64,000 nucleotides of DNA from Actinoallomurus spadix (GCF_024055725.1 NZ_JAMXMX010000026.1:51566-115565); one strand, 5' to 3'. Positions 1 to 11,738 are shown, counted from the stretch's first letter. Program-made: numbers and translations. The notes: generated by a model not told the origin, from the sequence alone.

Positions 1-34
1 GATCCTGATCATCGTGCTCTTCATGTCGCTGTGA
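1..34 (+). CDS. C-terminal end of an unidentified protein (cut by window edge)
   Basis: Only the last ten codons are visible, in the frame starting at base 2, reading ILIIVLFMSL before a TGA at 32-34. The tail is entirely hydrophobic, as in a C-terminal membrane segment. A strong hairpin follows, so this gene ends its own transcription unit upstream of rpsL. The product cannot be identified from this much. Confidence 0.5.
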   Translation, partial: ILIIVLFMSL

Positions 35-77
35 GGTAGGGAGTTCCGGGCCGCCTCTTTCATCGCGCGGACAGGTG

Positions 78-117
78 CGTCAGAATGCCGACGGGAACAT
101 CCGTCGGCATTCTGACG
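78..117. terminator. Hairpin terminator upstream of the rpsL unit
   Basis: A perfect 17-bp inverted repeat (78-94 with 101-117) encloses the 6-nt loop GAACAT. There is no long T tract, as is common in high-GC actinobacteria. It separates the truncated upstream gene from the str operon. Confidence 0.8.
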
Positions 118-166
118 TTCTGCGGGTGAACGTCTCCCCGCGATTTTCGGCGTGGCGGGGCTTGTT

Positions 167-196
167 TTGACCTCGTGCTCGGGTGTTAGGTAGTCT
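167..196 (+). promoter_or_regulatory. Candidate promoter of the rpsL-rpsG-fusA-tuf operon
   Basis: TTGACC (167-172) and TAGTCT (191-196) are separated by 18 bp, a good sigma-70/HrdB-type match. It would give a leader of about 285 nt before rpsL. I see no recognisable riboswitch in that leader. Confidence 0.6.
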
Positions 197-487
197 CTCC
201 CTTCGTGCCCGCGGTTCGCGGGTTCATCGTGCGCGCACAGGCGGTCTCGGTCACCCTGCGGTGATCGGTCCGACGGCGTGCGGTACGGATCCGACTCCCC
301 CCGAGTTCGTCCGGCTCGTTACGGGCCGACGGAGAAGCGGCAGGCGCGACACGCCCGACCGCGTGGGTGGGGGACGAGGAGAAAACTGCAGGTCCTGGCC
401 GCGTAAGTGGTTCGTGACCTGGAGTCGCGCGAGAGCGCGGCAACCAACGAAGACTTACCGGCTCGGTACGAGGAAGACGGAGACGCG

Positions 488-862
488 GTGCCCACGATCC
501 AGCAGCTGGTCCGCAAGGGCCGCCAGGACAAGGTGACCAAGAACAAGACCCCGGCGCTCAAGGGGAGCCCGCAGCGCCGTGGCGTCTGCACGCGCGTCTA
601 CACGACGACGCCCAAGAAGCCCAACTCGGCGCTTCGCAAGGTCGCCCGTGTCCGGCTGACGAGTGGGATCGAGGTCACGGCCTACATCCCCGGTGTCGGA
701 CACAACCTGCAGGAGCACTCGATCGTGCTCGTGCGCGGTGGCCGTGTGAAGGACCTCCCCGGTGTTCGGTACAAGATCATCCGGGGGTCGCTCGACACCC
801 AGGGTGTCCGGAACCGGAAGCAGGCGCGCAGCCGTTACGGCGCGAAGAAGGAGAAGAGCTGA
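488..862 (+). CDS. rpsL: 30S ribosomal protein S12
   Basis: S12 lies in the decoding centre of the 30S subunit and monitors codon-anticodon pairing. The 124-residue product starting at GTG 488 has the family's usual length and begins [10 protein letters not shown]. The [10 protein letters not shown] block spans residues 42-51. Lys43 and Lys88, the classic sites of streptomycin-resistance changes, are both lysine, so this looks like a sensitive wild-type allele. An in-frame ATG at 407 would add a 27-residue extension unknown in S12 and was rejected. It is first in the str operon, with rpsG one base downstream. Confidence 0.97.
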   Translation: MPTIQQLVRKGRQDKVTKNKTPALKGSPQRRGVCTRVYTTTPKKPNSALRKVARVRLTSGIEVTAYIPGVGHNLQEHSIVLVRGGRVKDLPGVRYKIIRGSLDTQGVRNRKQARSRYGAKKEKS

Positions 863-863
863 C

Positions 864-1334
864 ATGCCTCGCAAGGGTCCCGCAGGCAAGCGCCAGCTGA
901 TCGCTGACCCGGTGTACAACTCGCCGCTGGTCACCTCGCTGGTCAACAAGGTCCTGCTCGATGGCAAGCGGTCGATCGCGCAGAGCATCGTGTACGACGC
1001 ACTCGAGGGTTGCCGCGAGAAGACGGGCAACGACCCGGTCGTCACGCTGAAGCGCGCGCTGGACAACGTGAAGCCCACCCTCGAGGTCCGCAGCCGGCGC
1101 GTCGGTGGCGCCACCTACCAGGTGCCGGTCGAGGTGCGCCCGGCCCGCAGCACCACGCTGGCGCTGCGGTGGCTGGTGCTGTACGCCCGGCAGCGCCGCG
1201 AGAAGACGATGACCGAGCGGCTGATGAACGAGCTGCTCGACGCGAGCAACGGCCTCGGCGCGAGTGTCAAGAAGCGCGAGGACACCCACAAGATGGCGGA
1301 GTCCAACAAGGCCTTCGCGCATTACCGCTGGTAA
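864..1334 (+). CDS. rpsG: 30S ribosomal protein S7
   Basis: S7 nucleates assembly of the 30S head and contacts mRNA and E-site tRNA. The 156-residue product starts [10 protein letters not shown], the usual actinobacterial beginning and length, and has the conserved [13 protein letters not shown] block in the middle. ATG 864 sits one base after the rpsL stop, so the two are almost certainly co-translated. In Escherichia coli S7 represses the str operon; no equivalent operator is visible here. Confidence 0.97.
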   Translation: MPRKGPAGKRQLIADPVYNSPLVTSLVNKVLLDGKRSIAQSIVYDALEGCREKTGNDPVVTLKRALDNVKPTLEVRSRRVGGATYQVPVEVRPARSTTLALRWLVLYARQRREKTMTERLMNELLDASNGLGASVKKREDTHKMAESNKAFAHYRW

Positions 1335-1375
1335 CCCCAGCATCTAGTCGTACGAGACAAACGAGGACGCGAGAA

Positions 1376-3487
1376 GTGGCTACTCAGACCGGCGTAGACC
1401 TGGCCAAGGTCCGGAACATCGGGATCATGGCCCATATCGACGCGGGCAAGACCACCACCACCGAGCGGATCCTGTACTACACCGGCGTCAATTACAAGAT
1501 CGGTGAGGTCCATGAGGGCGCTGCCACCATGGACTGGATGGAACAGGAGCAGGAGCGCGGCATCACGATCACGTCCGCCGCGACCACCTGCCACTGGACG
1601 GTTGACGACGTTGATCACACCATCAACATCATCGACACGCCGGGTCACGTGGACTTCACCGTCGAGGTGGAGCGTTCGCTGCGCGTCCTCGACGGTGCCG
1701 TCGCGGTGTTCGACGGTGTCGCCGGTGTAGAGCCGCAGTCGGAGACGGTCTGGCGGCAGGCCGACCGCTACAACGTGCCGCGGATCTGCTTCGTCAACAA
1801 GCTGGACCGCGTCGGCGCGGAGTTCCACCGCTGCGTCGACATGATCGTGGACCGGCTGAACGCCACGCCGCTGGTGCTGCAGATCCCGATCGGTGCCGAG
1901 GCCGACTTCAAGGGCGTCGTGGACCTGGTCCGCATGAAGGCCCTGGTGTGGAGCGCCGAGGCCGCCAAGGGCGAGATGTACGACGTCGTGGACATCCCGG
2001 AGTCGCACGCCGACGCCGCCCGCGAGTGGCACGACAAGCTGGTCGAGACGCTGGCCGAGGCCGATGACGAGATCATGGAGCTGTACCTCGAGGGCCACGA
2101 GCCCACGACGGACCAGCTGATCCCGGCCATCCGCCGCGCCACGCTCGCCGGCAGCCTCACCCCGGTCACCTGCGGGACCGCGTTCAAGAACAAGGGCGTC
2201 CAGCCCCTGCTCGACGCGATCGTGAACTACCTCCCCTCGCCGCTCGACATCGAGGCCATCAAGGGCCACGACATGCGTGACGAGGAGAAGGCGATCGAGC
2301 GCAAGCCGAGCGAGGACGAGCCGTTCGCGGCGCTGGCGTTCAAGATCATGAGCGACCCGCACCTCGGCAAGCTGACCTTCATCCGCGTCTACTCGGGCGT
2401 GCTGGAGGCCGGTTCCTCGGTCCTGAACAGCGTGAAGGACCGCAAGGAGCGCATCGGCAAGATCTACCGCATGCACGCGAACAAGCGTGAGGAGATCGAC
2501 CGCGTGGGCGCCGGCGACATCGTGGCGGTGATGGGTCTCAAGCAGACCACCACCGGCGAGACGCTGTGCGACGACAAGAACCCCGTGGTTCTGGAGTCGA
2601 TGAGCTTCCCGGCGCCGGTCATCAACGTCGCGATCGAGCCGAAGACGAAGGCCGACCAGCAGAAGCTGGGCACCGCGATCCAGCGGCTCGCCGAGGAGGA
2701 CCCGTCCTTCCAGGTGCGGACCGACGAGGAGACCGGGCAGACCATCATCGCCGGCATGGGCGAGCTGCACCTCGAGGTGCTGGTCGACCGCATGAAGCGC
2801 GAGTTCAAGGTCGAGGCCAACGTCGGCCGGCCGCAGGTCGCCTACCGCGAGACCATCCGCCGCAAGGTGGAGAAGGTCGAGTACACCCACAAGAAGCAGA
2901 CGGGTGGCTCCGGCCAGTTCGGTCGCGTGATCATCGACCTGGAGCCCCTTGGCGGCGGCAGCGACGGCTACGAGTTCGAGAACAAGGTCACCGGTGGCCG
3001 CATCCCCCGGGAGTACATCCCGTCGGTGGACGCGGGCTGCCAGGAGGCGGCCGAGTTCGGCGTGCTCGCCGGCTACCCGATCGTGGGCGTCAAGGTGACG
3101 CTGCAGGACGGGGCCTACCACGACGTCGACTCTTCGGAGCTGGCGTTCAAGATCGCCGGGTCCATGGCGTTCAAGGAGGCGGCCCGCAAGGCCGACCCCG
3201 CGCTGCTGGAGCCGATGATGGCCGTCGAGGTGACGACGCCCGAGGACTACATGGGTGACGTCATCGGCGACCTGAACGGCCGGCGTGGCCAGATCCAGGA
3301 GATGGGCGAGCGCTCCGGCGTCCGCGTCATCAAGGCGATCGTGCCGCTGTCGGAGATGTTCGGCTACGTGGGCGACCTGCGCAGCAAGACCCAGGGCCGG
3401 GCCGTGTTCACGATGCAGTTCGACTCCTACGCCGAGGTTCCGGGGAACGTCGCGCAGGAGATCGTCGCCAAGGCGCGGGGCGAGTAG
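1376..3487 (+). CDS. fusA: Translation elongation factor G
   Basis: EF-G is the GTPase that drives translocation of tRNA and mRNA through the ribosome and, with RRF, ribosome recycling. The 703-residue product from GTG 1376 has G1 AHIDAGKT (residues 19-26), G3 DTPGH and G4 NKLD, followed by domains II-V ending [15 protein letters not shown]. An upstream in-frame start at 1010 lies inside rpsG and was rejected. The gene is 41 nt after rpsG in the str operon. Full length with intact motifs indicates the canonical, not a paralogous, EF-G. Confidence 0.97.
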   Translation: MATQTGVDLAKVRNIGIMAHIDAGKTTTTERILYYTGVNYKIGEVHEGAATMDWMEQEQERGITITSAATTCHWTVDDVDHTINIIDTPGHVDFTVEVERSLRVLDGAVAVFDGVAGVEPQSETVWRQADRYNVPRICFVNKLDRVGAEFHRCVDMIVDRLNATPLVLQIPIGAEADFKGVVDLVRMKALVWSAEAAKGEMYDVVDIPESHADAAREWHDKLVETLAEADDEIMELYLEGHEPTTDQLIPAIRRATLAGSLTPVTCGTAFKNKGVQPLLDAIVNYLPSPLDIEAIKGHDMRDEEKAIERKPSEDEPFAALAFKIMSDPHLGKLTFIRVYSGVLEAGSSVLNSVKDRKERIGKIYRMHANKREEIDRVGAGDIVAVMGLKQTTTGETLCDDKNPVVLESMSFPAPVINVAIEPKTKADQQKLGTAIQRLAEEDPSFQVRTDEETGQTIIAGMGELHLEVLVDRMKREFKVEANVGRPQVAYRETIRRKVEKVEYTHKKQTGGSGQFGRVIIDLEPLGGGSDGYEFENKVTGGRIPREYIPSVDAGCQEAAEFGVLAGYPIVGVKVTLQDGAYHDVDSSELAFKIAGSMAFKEAARKADPALLEPMMAVEVTTPEDYMGDVIGDLNGRRGQIQEMGERSGVRVIKAIVPLSEMFGYVGDLRSKTQGRAVFTMQFDSYAEVPGNVAQEIVAKARGE

Positions 3488-3569
3488 TCGCGCCGCGGCG
3501 TACACCAGACCAACCACTGAAAGCAATGCGGTCGTCTAGACGGCCGAGGATCGCAGCAAGGAGACACCG

Positions 3570-4763
<1,194 letters not shown>

Positions 4764-4774
4764 TACCCGTGCGA

Positions 4775-4810
4775 CGGCGGCCGGGCTCGCCAGATCGAGC
4801 CCGGCCGCCG
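4775..4810 (+). terminator. Hairpin between tuf and the S10 operon
   Basis: A perfect 15-bp G+C-rich stem (4775-4789 with 4796-4810) has the loop CCAGAT and begins 11 nt after the tuf stop. No T run follows. It either terminates the str operon or attenuates read-through into rpsJ, only 54 nt downstream, where I see no clear promoter. Confidence 0.7.
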
Positions 4811-4864
4811 AGTCACGAAGAGAAGACCCAGCGGCACTAGGAAGTAAAGGACACCGAGGCCACC

Positions 4865-5173
4865 ATGGCGGGACAGAAGATCCGCATCCGGCTCAAGGCC
4901 TACGACCACGAGGTCATCGACACTTCGGCGCGCAAGATCGTCGAGACGGTGACGCGCACGGGCGCGAAGGTCGCCGGCCCGGTGCCGCTGCCGACCGAGA
5001 AGAACGTGTACTGCGTCATCCGCTCGCCGCACAAGTACAAGGACAGCCGCGAGCACTTTGAGATGCGCACGCACAAGCGCCTGATCGACATCATCGATCC
5101 GACGCCCAAGACGGTCGACTCGCTCATGCGGCTCGACCTGCCGGCCGGCGTCGACATCGAGATCAAGCTCTAA
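4865..5173 (+). CDS. rpsJ: 30S ribosomal protein S10
   Basis: S10 is a 30S head protein and, as NusE, part of transcription antitermination complexes. The 102-residue product begins [15 protein letters not shown] and carries [17 protein letters not shown], both S10 signatures, at the usual length. It is the first gene of the S10 operon, 54 nt beyond the tuf hairpin, and rplC follows after 14 nt. Confidence 0.97.
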   Translation: MAGQKIRIRLKAYDHEVIDTSARKIVETVTRTGAKVAGPVPLPTEKNVYCVIRSPHKYKDSREHFEMRTHKRLIDIIDPTPKTVDSLMRLDLPAGVDIEIKL

Positions 5174-5187
5174 GGACGCATCGAGAG

Positions 5188-5835
5188 ATGAGTAAGCAGA
5201 GAAAGGGCGTCCTGGGCGAGAAGCTCGGCATGACCCAGGTTTTCGACGATGAGGGCCGGGTCGTCCCGGTGACCGTCGTCCAGGCCGGGCCGTGCGTCGT
5301 CACCCGGGTCCGCACCCCCGAGAACGACGGCTACTCCGCCGTCCAGCTCGGCTACGGGCAGATCGACCCGCGCAAGGTGAACAAGCCCCTCACCGGGCAC
5401 TTCGAGAAGGCCGGCGTCACGCCGCGCCGTCACCTCGTCGAGCTGCGCACCGACGACGCCACCGAGTACGAGCTCGGCCAGGAAGTCACCGTTGAGGTCT
5501 TCGAGGCCGGTCAGCGGATCGACGTCACCGGCCGCAGCAAGGGCAAGGGCACCGCGGGTGTCATGAAGCGCCACGGCTTCAAGGGCCTCGGCGCCTCGCA
5601 CGGTACCCAGCGCAAGCACCGCTCGCCGGGTTCGATCGGCGGATGCGCCACCCCGGGTCGCGTGTTCAAGGGCCTGCGCATGGCCGGTCGGCACGGCAAC
5701 GCCCGCATCACCGTCCAGAACCTCACCGTGCACGCCATCGACACCGAGAAGAACCTGCTGCTGATCAAGGGCGCGGTTCCCGGTCCGAACGGCGGCCTCG
5801 TCCTGGTTCGCACCGCCGCGAAGGGGGCGAAGTAA
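5188..5835 (+). CDS. rplC: 50S ribosomal protein L3
   Basis: L3 is an early assembly protein whose long loop approaches the peptidyl transferase centre. The 215-residue product begins [19 protein letters not shown] and contains the conserved loop segment [15 protein letters not shown]. The ATG is 14 nt after rpsJ. Its TAA is directly followed by the GTG of rplD with no intervening base, implying coupled translation. Confidence 0.97.
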   Translation: MSKQRKGVLGEKLGMTQVFDDEGRVVPVTVVQAGPCVVTRVRTPENDGYSAVQLGYGQIDPRKVNKPLTGHFEKAGVTPRRHLVELRTDDATEYELGQEVTVEVFEAGQRIDVTGRSKGKGTAGVMKRHGFKGLGASHGTQRKHRSPGSIGGCATPGRVFKGLRMAGRHGNARITVQNLTVHAIDTEKNLLLIKGAVPGPNGGLVLVRTAAKGAK

Positions 5836-6447
5836 GTGAGCAAGCTGGACGTCGAGCTGGCCCCGGAGATCTTCGAGGCCAAGGTCAACGTGCCGCTGAT
5901 CCACCAGGTGGTCGTGGCGCAGCTGGCCGCGGCCCGCCAGGGCACGCACAAGACCAAGACCCGGGGCGAGGTCTCCGGCGGTGGCAAGAAGCCTTACCGC
6001 CAGAAGGGCACCGGCCGCGCCCGTCAGGGTTCCACCCGTGCGCCGCAGTTCGCCGGCGGTGGCACCGTCCACGGCCCGCAGCCGCGCTCGTACGAGCAGA
6101 AGACGCCGAAGAAGATGAAGGCGGCCGCGCTGCGCGGCGCGCTGTCGGACCGCGCCCGGTACGGCCGCGTGCACGTGGTGTCGAACCTGATCGAGGGCGA
6201 CACGCCGAAGACCAAGTCGGCGCTGACCGCGCTGCGCGAGGTCACCCAGGCGGAGAAGGTCCTCCTGGTGCTCGACCGCGAGGACGAGCTCACCTGGAAG
6301 AGCCTGCGCAACGTGCCCGAGGTCCACGTGATCGTCGAGGACCAGCTCAACACCTACGACGTGCTCTGCAGCGACGACGTGGTGTTCACCGAGGCCGCGT
6401 ACCAGGCGTTCGTGGGCCGTGTGAGCGGGAAGGAGAGCGCGCAGTGA
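5836..6447 (+). CDS. rplD: 50S ribosomal protein L4
   Basis: L4 lines the nascent-peptide tunnel constriction with L22. The 203-residue product includes [20 protein letters not shown] and the extended-loop region [13 protein letters not shown]. It starts with GTG abutting the rplC stop and overlaps rplW by 4 nt (GTGA). In E. coli L4 autoregulates the S10 operon; the long leader needed for that is not present here. Confidence 0.97.
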   Translation: MSKLDVELAPEIFEAKVNVPLIHQVVVAQLAAARQGTHKTKTRGEVSGGGKKPYRQKGTGRARQGSTRAPQFAGGGTVHGPQPRSYEQKTPKKMKAAALRGALSDRARYGRVHVVSNLIEGDTPKTKSALTALREVTQAEKVLLVLDREDELTWKSLRNVPEVHVIVEDQLNTYDVLCSDDVVFTEAAYQAFVGRVSGKESAQ

Positions 6448-6743
6448 AGATCGCCGACCCGCGCGACATCCTCATCGCGCCCGTGATCTCCGAGAAGAGC
6501 TACGGGCTGCTCGATGAGAACAAGTACACGTTCGAGGTCCGCACCGACGCCAACAAGACCCAGATCCGGCAGGCCGTCGAGGCCGTCTTCGGGGTCAAGG
6601 TGACGGGCGTGAACACCATCAACCGGCAGGGCAAGCGCAAGCGCACCCGGTTCGGTTACGGCAAGCGCAAGGACACCAAGCGGGCCATCGTGAGCCTGGC
6701 CGACGGTGAGCGGATCGACATCTTCGGCGGCCCGGTCAGCTGA
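6444..6743 (+). CDS. rplW: 50S ribosomal protein L23
   Basis: L23 lies at the tunnel exit and docks trigger factor and SRP. The 99-residue product begins [20 protein letters not shown], the actinobacterial L23 start, and ends IDIFGGPVS. The GTG at 6444 overlaps the rplD stop (GTGA). A much longer open frame from 5643 in the same phase lies over rplC/rplD and is not a real extension. Confidence 0.96.
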   Translation: MKIADPRDILIAPVISEKSYGLLDENKYTFEVRTDANKTQIRQAVEAVFGVKVTGVNTINRQGKRKRTRFGYGKRKDTKRAIVSLADGERIDIFGGPVS

Positions 6744-6781
6744 CCGGGAAAGTCGAAGCAGACAAGGGATGAACGAAAAAG

Positions 6782-7615
6782 ATGGGCATCCGTAAGTACA
6801 AGCCGACGACTCCCGGGCGTCGCGGTTCGAGCGTGGCCGACTTCGTCGAGGTCACCCGGACCGAGCCCGAGAAGTCGCTCGTGCGTCCGCTCCCGAAGAA
6901 GGGCGGCCGTAACGCACACGGCCGCATCACCACCCGGCATCAGGGTGGCGGCCACAAGCGGGCGTACCGCGTCATCGACTTCCGGCGCGCCGACAAGGAC
7001 GGCGTTCCGGCGAAGGTCGCGCACATCGAGTACGACCCGAACCGCACCGCGCGGATCGCGCTGCTGCACTACGCCGACGGGGAGAAGCGCTACATCCTCT
7101 GCCCGACCGGTGTGAAGCAGGGCGACGCGATCGAGAACGGCGCGGGCGCCGACATCAAGCCGGGCAACTGCCTGCCGCTGCGCAACATCCCGACCGGTAC
7201 GGTCGTGCACGCGATCGAGCTGCGGCCGGGCGGCGGCGCGAAGCTGGCCCGGTCGGCCGGCTCCGGCGCCCAGCTCCTGGCCAAGGAGGGCAAGTACGCC
7301 ACGCTGCGCATGCCCTCCGGCGAAATGCGCATGGTCGACGTTCGCTGCCGCGCCACCGTCGGTGAGGTCGGCAACTCCGAGCAGTCGAACATCAACTGGG
7401 GCAAGGCCGGCCGTATGCGCTGGAAGGGCAAGCGCCCGACCGTCCGCGGTGTGGCGATGAACCCGATCGACCACCCGCACGGTGGTGGTGAGGGCAAGAC
7501 GTCCGGTGGTCGTCACCCGTCGAGCCCCTGGGGCAAGCCCGAGGGTCGCACCCGGAAGGCGAACAAGCCGTCCGACCGGCTCATCGTCCGTCGTCGTAGC
7601 AAGAAGAAGCGGTAG
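6782..7615 (+). CDS. rplB: 50S ribosomal protein L2
   Basis: L2 is needed for subunit association and peptidyl transferase centre assembly. The 277-residue product begins [15 protein letters not shown] and has the signature [15 protein letters not shown] near the C-terminus, including the conserved histidine of HPHGGGEG. Length and order (rplW, rplB, rpsS) match the S10 operon. Confidence 0.97.
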   Translation: MGIRKYKPTTPGRRGSSVADFVEVTRTEPEKSLVRPLPKKGGRNAHGRITTRHQGGGHKRAYRVIDFRRADKDGVPAKVAHIEYDPNRTARIALLHYADGEKRYILCPTGVKQGDAIENGAGADIKPGNCLPLRNIPTGTVVHAIELRPGGGAKLARSAGSGAQLLAKEGKYATLRMPSGEMRMVDVRCRATVGEVGNSEQSNINWGKAGRMRWKGKRPTVRGVAMNPIDHPHGGGEGKTSGGRHPSSPWGKPEGRTRKANKPSDRLIVRRRSKKKR

Positions 7616-7624
7616 GAGCCCACG

Positions 7625-7906
7625 ATGCCACGTAGCCTTAAGAAGGGCCCTTTCGTGGACGACCACCTCATGAAGAAGGTGGACGTACAGAACGAGAAGG
7701 GCACCAAGAACGTCATCAAGACGTGGTCGCGGCGTTCCATGATCGTGCCCGACATGCTCGGTCACACGATCGCCGTGCACGACGGTCGCAAGCACGTTCC
7801 GGTGTTCGTCACCGAGGCCATGATCGGTCACAAGCTCGGGGAGTTCGCCCCGACGCGGACGTTCAAGGGCCACATCAAGGAAGACCGTCGCAGCCGACGC
7901 GGCTGA
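7625..7906 (+). CDS. rpsS: 30S ribosomal protein S19
   Basis: S19 is a head protein that pairs with S13 at the A-site finger. The 93-residue product begins [19 protein letters not shown] and contains [20 protein letters not shown], typical of S19. ATG 7625 is preceded by GGTAGGAGCCC, which includes a Shine-Dalgarno (SD) sequence. It sits 9 nt after rplB. Confidence 0.97.
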   Translation: MPRSLKKGPFVDDHLMKKVDVQNEKGTKNVIKTWSRRSMIVPDMLGHTIAVHDGRKHVPVFVTEAMIGHKLGEFAPTRTFKGHIKEDRRSRRG

Positions 7907-7935
7907 CCGGAAGTACTGAGAGCGAGGAAACAGCG

Positions 7936-8316
7936 ATGGAAGCCAGGGCCCAGGCGCGGTACGCCCGCGTCACGCCCAGAAAGGCCCGCCGCGTGGTGGA
8001 CCTCATCCGTGGCCTGCCGGCCACGGAGGCTCAGGCGGTGCTGCGGTTCGCCCCTCAGGCTGCGAGCGAGCCGGTGTACAAGGTGCTCTCGAGCGCCATC
8101 GCCAACGCCGAGCACAACAACCAGCTCGAGGTCGACACCCTCTGGGTGAGCCGCGCGTGGGTCGACGAGGGACCGACGCTGAAGCGTTTCCGCCCGCGGT
8201 CGATGGGGCGCGCGTACCGCATCAACAAGCGGACGAGCCACATCACGGTCGTGGTCGAGTCGCGTCCCGAGGGCGAGAAGTCCAACGGGCGTAAGAAGAC
8301 GAGGAGGACCCGCTAG
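7936..8316 (+). CDS. rplV: 50S ribosomal protein L22
   Basis: L22 has a beta-hairpin that lines the exit tunnel; changes there confer macrolide resistance. The 126-residue product begins [20 protein letters not shown] and has the hairpin signature [18 protein letters not shown]. The start was set at ATG 7936 behind GAGGAAACAGCG, not at the longer open frame from 7723 that overlaps rpsS. Its TAG shares one base with the GTG of rpsC. The basic tail (GRKKTRRTR) is usual in the phylum. Confidence 0.96.
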   Translation: MEARAQARYARVTPRKARRVVDLIRGLPATEAQAVLRFAPQAASEPVYKVLSSAIANAEHNNQLEVDTLWVSRAWVDEGPTLKRFRPRSMGRAYRINKRTSHITVVVESRPEGEKSNGRKKTRRTR

Positions 8317-9167
8317 TGGGGCAGAAGATCAACCCGCACGGGTTCCGGTTGGGCATCACCACCGACTTCAAGAGCCGGTGGTACGCCGACAAGCTGTACA
8401 AGGACTACGTCAAGGAAGACGTGGCGATCCGCCGGATGCTGACCCGCGGCATGGACCGCGCCGGCATCTCCAAGGTCGAGATCGAGCGCACCCGTGACCG
8501 CGTCCGCGTCGACATCCACACCGCCCGTCCCGGCATCGTCATCGGCCGGCGGGGCGCGGAGGCCGACCGCATCCGCGGTGACCTCGAGAAGCTGACCGGC
8601 AAGCAGGTCCAGCTGAACATCCTCGAGGTGAAGAACCCTGAGGTCGACGCGCAGCTCGTCGCCCAGGGCGTCGCGGAGCAGCTGTCCAGCCGGGTCGCGT
8701 TCCGCCGTGCGATGCGCAAGGCCATCCAGAGCGCCATGAAGAGCGGCGCCAAGGGCATCAAGGTCCAGTGCGGCGGCCGCCTCGGCGGCGCCGAGATGTC
8801 GCGCTCGGAGTTCTACCGCGAGGGCCAGGTGCCCCTGCACACGCTCCGCGCCGACATCGACTACGGGTTCTACGAGGCCCGCACCACCTTCGGCCGGATC
8901 GGCGTGAAGGTCTGGATCTACAAGGGCGAGGCCCCGACGAGCCGCGCCGAGCGCGAGGCGCAGCAGGCCAAGGAGCGCGCCGCCGGTGGCGGTCGGCGCG
9001 AGCGGCCGCAGCGTCGCGGTGGCGGCGGTGGCCGTCGCGGCGAGCGCGGCGGCGACCGCGGCGGCGACCGCGGCGGCCGGCAGCAGCAGGCGCCCGCGTC
9101 GGCCGGAGCCGAGCAGCAGCAGTCCACCGAGGCGGCCGCGCCGTCGAGCACGGGTGAGGGGAGCTGA
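8316..9167 (+). CDS. rpsC: 30S ribosomal protein S3 with long Gly/Arg-rich tail
   Basis: S3 forms part of the mRNA entry tunnel and has helicase-related function. Residues 1 to about 215 are standard S3, including the KH domain ([15 protein letters not shown]) and [13 protein letters not shown]. Beyond this is a tail of about 65 residues made of [16 protein letters not shown] repeats and a Gln/Ala/Ser-rich end, giving 283 residues against about 233 in E. coli. The GTG start shares a base with the rplV TAG. Extended S3 tails occur in other actinobacteria; the RGG-like composition suggests RNA contact, which is inference. Confidence 0.96.
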   Translation: MGQKINPHGFRLGITTDFKSRWYADKLYKDYVKEDVAIRRMLTRGMDRAGISKVEIERTRDRVRVDIHTARPGIVIGRRGAEADRIRGDLEKLTGKQVQLNILEVKNPEVDAQLVAQGVAEQLSSRVAFRRAMRKAIQSAMKSGAKGIKVQCGGRLGGAEMSRSEFYREGQVPLHTLRADIDYGFYEARTTFGRIGVKVWIYKGEAPTSRAEREAQQAKERAAGGGRRERPQRRGGGGGRRGERGGDRGGDRGGRQQQAPASAGAEQQQSTEAAAPSSTGEGS

Positions 9168-9174
9168 ATAACCC

Positions 9175-9594
9175 ATGCTGATCCCTCGCAGGGTCAAGCA
9201 CCGCAAGCAGCACCACCCGAAGCGGCGTGGTATGGCCAAGGGCGGGACGAAGGTCACGTTCGGTGAGTACGGCATCCAGGCCATCGAGGGTGCGTACGTG
9301 ACGAACCGGCAGATCGAGGCCGCTCGTATCGCCATGACCCGGCACATCAAGCGTGGCGGAAAGGTGTGGATCAACATCTACCCCGACCGTCCGCTGACCA
9401 AGAAGCCGGCCGAGACCCGGATGGGTTCCGGTAAGGGTTCGCCGGAGTGGTGGATCGCCAACGTCAAGCCCGGACGCGTGATGTTCGAGCTGGCGGGTGT
9501 CCCCGAGCCGCTGGCTCGCGAGGCGCTCCGCCGCGCGATGCACAAGCTCCCGATGAAGTGCAAGTTCGTAAAGCGTGAAGTGGGTGAGGCGTGA
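9175..9594 (+). CDS. rplP: 50S ribosomal protein L16
   Basis: L16 organises the A-site side of the 50S subunit. The 139-residue product begins [20 protein letters not shown] and has the [18 protein letters not shown] signature. Its TGA overlaps the ATG of rpmC by one base (TGATG). Confidence 0.97.
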   Translation: MLIPRRVKHRKQHHPKRRGMAKGGTKVTFGEYGIQAIEGAYVTNRQIEAARIAMTRHIKRGGKVWINIYPDRPLTKKPAETRMGSGKGSPEWWIANVKPGRVMFELAGVPEPLAREALRRAMHKLPMKCKFVKREVGEA

Positions 9595-9842
9595 TGGCCA
9601 AGGGCCTTACCGCTGACGATCTGCGGACCCAGCCCGAGGCTGAGCTCGTCACCAAGCTCAAGGAGGCGAAGGAGGAGCTGTTCAACCTCCGCTTCCAGGC
9701 GGCGACGGGCCAGCTCGAGACTCACGGACGGCTTCGGGAAGTGAAGCGGGAGATCGCCCGCATTTACACCGTGATGCGGGAGCGTGAGCTCGGCATCGTC
9801 GAGTACGCCGAGGAGCCCGCGGAGGAGTCCACCGATGAGTGA
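9594..9842 (+). CDS. rpmC: 50S ribosomal protein L29
   Basis: L29 borders the tunnel exit beside L23. The 82-residue product is a helical hairpin protein with the conserved [16 protein letters not shown] chose ATG 9594, which overlaps the rplP stop, over GTG 9591 one codon earlier. An acidic tail ([13 protein letters not shown]) follows the core, as in other actinobacteria. The 3' end overlaps rpsQ by 8 nt. Confidence 0.95.
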   Translation: MAKGLTADDLRTQPEAELVTKLKEAKEELFNLRFQAATGQLETHGRLREVKREIARIYTVMRERELGIVEYAEEPAEESTDE

Positions 9843-10107
9843 GCAGAACACCGAGACGCGGCCGTACCGCAAGATCCGTGAGGGTCTCGTGGTCAGCGAC
9901 AAGATGGACAAGACCGTCGTCGTCGCCGTCGAGGACCGCGTCAAGCACCCGCTGTACGGCAAGATCATCCGCCGTACCACGAAGTACAAGGCGCACGACG
10001 AGGGCAACGCCTGTGGCGTAGGCGACCGGGTTCGTCTCATGGAGACCCGGCCGATGTCCGCCACCAAGCGGTGGCGCGTCGTGGAGATCCTTGAGAAGGC
10101 CAAGTAA
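9835..10107 (+). CDS. rpsQ: 30S ribosomal protein S17
   Basis: S17 is an OB-fold primary 16S rRNA binder. The 90-residue product begins [20 protein letters not shown] and carries the S17 signature [20 protein letters not shown]. The ATG at 9835 lies inside the last codons of rpmC (8-nt overlap). An in-frame upstream start at 9784 would give an implausible Ser/Pro-rich extension. Confidence 0.96.
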   Translation: MSEQNTETRPYRKIREGLVVSDKMDKTVVVAVEDRVKHPLYGKIIRRTTKYKAHDEGNACGVGDRVRLMETRPMSATKRWRVVEILEKAK

Positions 10108-10186
10108 CTGGCAGTCGCCGCCAAGCGACTGAGGATCGAATCCGCCAGGCTCGTAACGAGAACCGGCGTGAAATACAGGAGTTGAC

Positions 10187-10555
10187 GTGATCCAGCAGGA
10201 GTCGCGACTCAAGGTCGCCGACAACACGGGTGCCAAGGAGATTCTGTGCATCCGCGTTCTCGGCGGCTCGGGTCGGCGCTATGCGGGCATCGGTGACATC
10301 ATCGTCGCCACCGTGAAGGACGCCCTTCCCGGTGCCGGCGTCAAGAAGGGTGATGTCGTTAAGGCCGTCGTCGTACGCACCCGCAAGGAGCGGGGCCGTC
10401 CCGACGGCTCCTACATCCGCTTCGACGAGAACGCGGCCGTTCTGATCAAGGACGGCGGCGACCCTCGCGGCACGCGTATCTTCGGCCCGGTCGGCCGGGA
10501 GCTGCGCGAGAAGCGGTTCATGCGCATCATCTCGCTGGCGCCGGAGGTGCTCTGA
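10187..10555 (+). CDS. rplN: 50S ribosomal protein L14
   Basis: L14 forms intersubunit bridges B5 and B8. The 122-residue product begins [20 protein letters not shown], the universal L14 start. The GTG is preceded by CAGGAGTTGAC, a clear SD sequence. A 79-nt gap from rpsQ contains a small hairpin (CAGTCG, 10112-10117, with CGACTG, 10126-10131). The stop shares a base with the ATG of rplX. Confidence 0.97.
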   Translation: MIQQESRLKVADNTGAKEILCIRVLGGSGRRYAGIGDIIVATVKDALPGAGVKKGDVVKAVVVRTRKERGRPDGSYIRFDENAAVLIKDGGDPRGTRIFGPVGRELREKRFMRIISLAPEVL

Positions 10556-10869
10556 TGAAGATCAAGAAGGGCGACGAGGTCGTCGTCATCGCCGGCAAGG
10601 ACAAGGGCGCGACCGGCAAGGTCATCGTGGCCGACCCCAAGCGCGAGCGCGTGGTCGTCGAGGGCGTGAACATGGTGAAGCGCCACTCCAAGGAGACGAA
10701 CCAGGGCCCGCGCGGCGCCAAGGAAGGCGGGGTCGTCACCAAGGAGGGGCCGATCCACGTCAGCAAGGTGATGCTGCTGGAGAACGGCAAGCGCACTCGC
10801 GTCGGCTACCGCATCAACGAAGACGGCACGAAGGTCCGCATCTCGCGCCGTACCGGTAAGGAAATCTGA
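10555..10869 (+). CDS. rplX: 50S ribosomal protein L24
   Basis: L24 is a 50S assembly-initiator protein with a KOW motif. The 104-residue product begins [18 protein letters not shown] and ends with the conserved [14 protein letters not shown] segment and [13 protein letters not shown] overlaps at both ends bind it translationally to rplN and rplE. Confidence 0.97.
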   Translation: MKIKKGDEVVVIAGKDKGATGKVIVADPKRERVVVEGVNMVKRHSKETNQGPRGAKEGGVVTKEGPIHVSKVMLLENGKRTRVGYRINEDGTKVRISRRTGKEI

Positions 10870-11441
10870 TGACCGCCGACACGACTACGCAGGTTCCGCA
10901 GCCGCGGCTCAAGCAGCGCTACCGCGAGGAGATCGCGAAGAAGCTGCAGGACGAGTTCGGCTACGCCAACGTCATGCAGATCCCCGGCGTGACCAAGGTC
11001 AAGGTCAACATGGGCGTCGGTGACGCCGCCCGCGACTCGAAGCTCATCGAGGGCGCGGTGCGCGACCTGACGACCATCACCGGCCAGAAGCCGGCCGTCG
11101 CCCGGGCGAAGAAGTCCATCGCGCAGTTCAAGCTGCGCGAGGGCATGCCGATCGGCGCGCACGTGACGCTGCGCGGCGACCGCATGTGGGAGTTCCTCGA
11201 CCGGCTGCTGTCGCTGGCGCTGCCCCGGATCCGCGACTTCCGCGGCCTGTCGCCGAAGCACTTCGACGGCAACGGCAACTACACGTTCGGACTCACCGAG
11301 CAGGTGATGTTCCACGAGATCGACCCCGACAAGGTCGACCGCCAGCGTGGCATGGACATCACGATCGTGACCACCGCGACCACCGACGACGAGGGCCGGG
11401 CGCTCCTGCGGCACCTGGGCTTCCCGTTCAAGGAGAACTGA
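10869..11441 (+). CDS. rplE: 50S ribosomal protein L5
   Basis: L5 anchors 5S rRNA in the central protuberance. The 190-residue product has [20 protein letters not shown] near the start and the [19 protein letters not shown] region typical of L5. The ATG overlaps the rplX TGA by one base and rpsN follows after 1 nt. Confidence 0.97.
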   Translation: MTADTTTQVPQPRLKQRYREEIAKKLQDEFGYANVMQIPGVTKVKVNMGVGDAARDSKLIEGAVRDLTTITGQKPAVARAKKSIAQFKLREGMPIGAHVTLRGDRMWEFLDRLLSLALPRIRDFRGLSPKHFDGNGNYTFGLTEQVMFHEIDPDKVDRQRGMDITIVTTATTDDEGRALLRHLGFPFKEN

Positions 11442-11442
11442 G

Positions 11443-11628
11443 ATGGCGAAGAAGGCTCTGATCGCCAAGGCGAACCGGAAGCCCAAGCACGCCGTGCGCG
11501 CCTACACTCGGTGCTCGCGGTGCGGGCGTCCGCGTGCCGTCTTCCGCAAGTTCGGCCTGTGCCGGATCTGCTTCCGGGAGATGGCGCACCGCGGCGAGCT
11601 GCCCGGCATCACCAAGTCCAGCTGGTAA
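11443..11628 (+). CDS. rpsN: 30S ribosomal protein S14, zinc-binding type
   Basis: S14 helps shape the 30S head. The 61-residue product is the short zinc-ribbon (C+) form: Cys24, Cys27, Cys40 and Cys43 (CSRC and CRIC) supply four ligands. Actinobacteria often keep a second, zinc-free S14 for zinc starvation; none is in this window. It lies one base after rplE. Confidence 0.97.
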   Translation: MAKKALIAKANRKPKHAVRAYTRCSRCGRPRAVFRKFGLCRICFREMAHRGELPGITKSSW

Positions 11629-11657
11629 CCCACCGGCTTTTCGATAAATGACCGACC

Positions 11658-11680
11658 GGGCGCCTGAAGACAAGGCGCCC
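11658..11680 (+). other. Intergenic hairpin between rpsN and rpsH
   Basis: GGGCGCC (11658-11664) pairs with GGCGCCC (11674-11680) in the 110-nt spacer before rpsH. The spacer is unusually long for this cluster. It could be an attenuator or a control site for the downstream half of the spc operon; nothing in the sequence decides this. Confidence 0.4.
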
Positions 11681-11738
11681 ACGACCACGTCGTAGGTCCG
11701 CGATGGGCGGAAACCGCGGCGAGGAGGGCCAGTAGGCC

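Noticed and set aside
407..487. N-terminal extension of S12 from ATG 407
   Set aside because: The added residues match nothing in the S12 family, whereas GTG 488 gives the exact family length and start.
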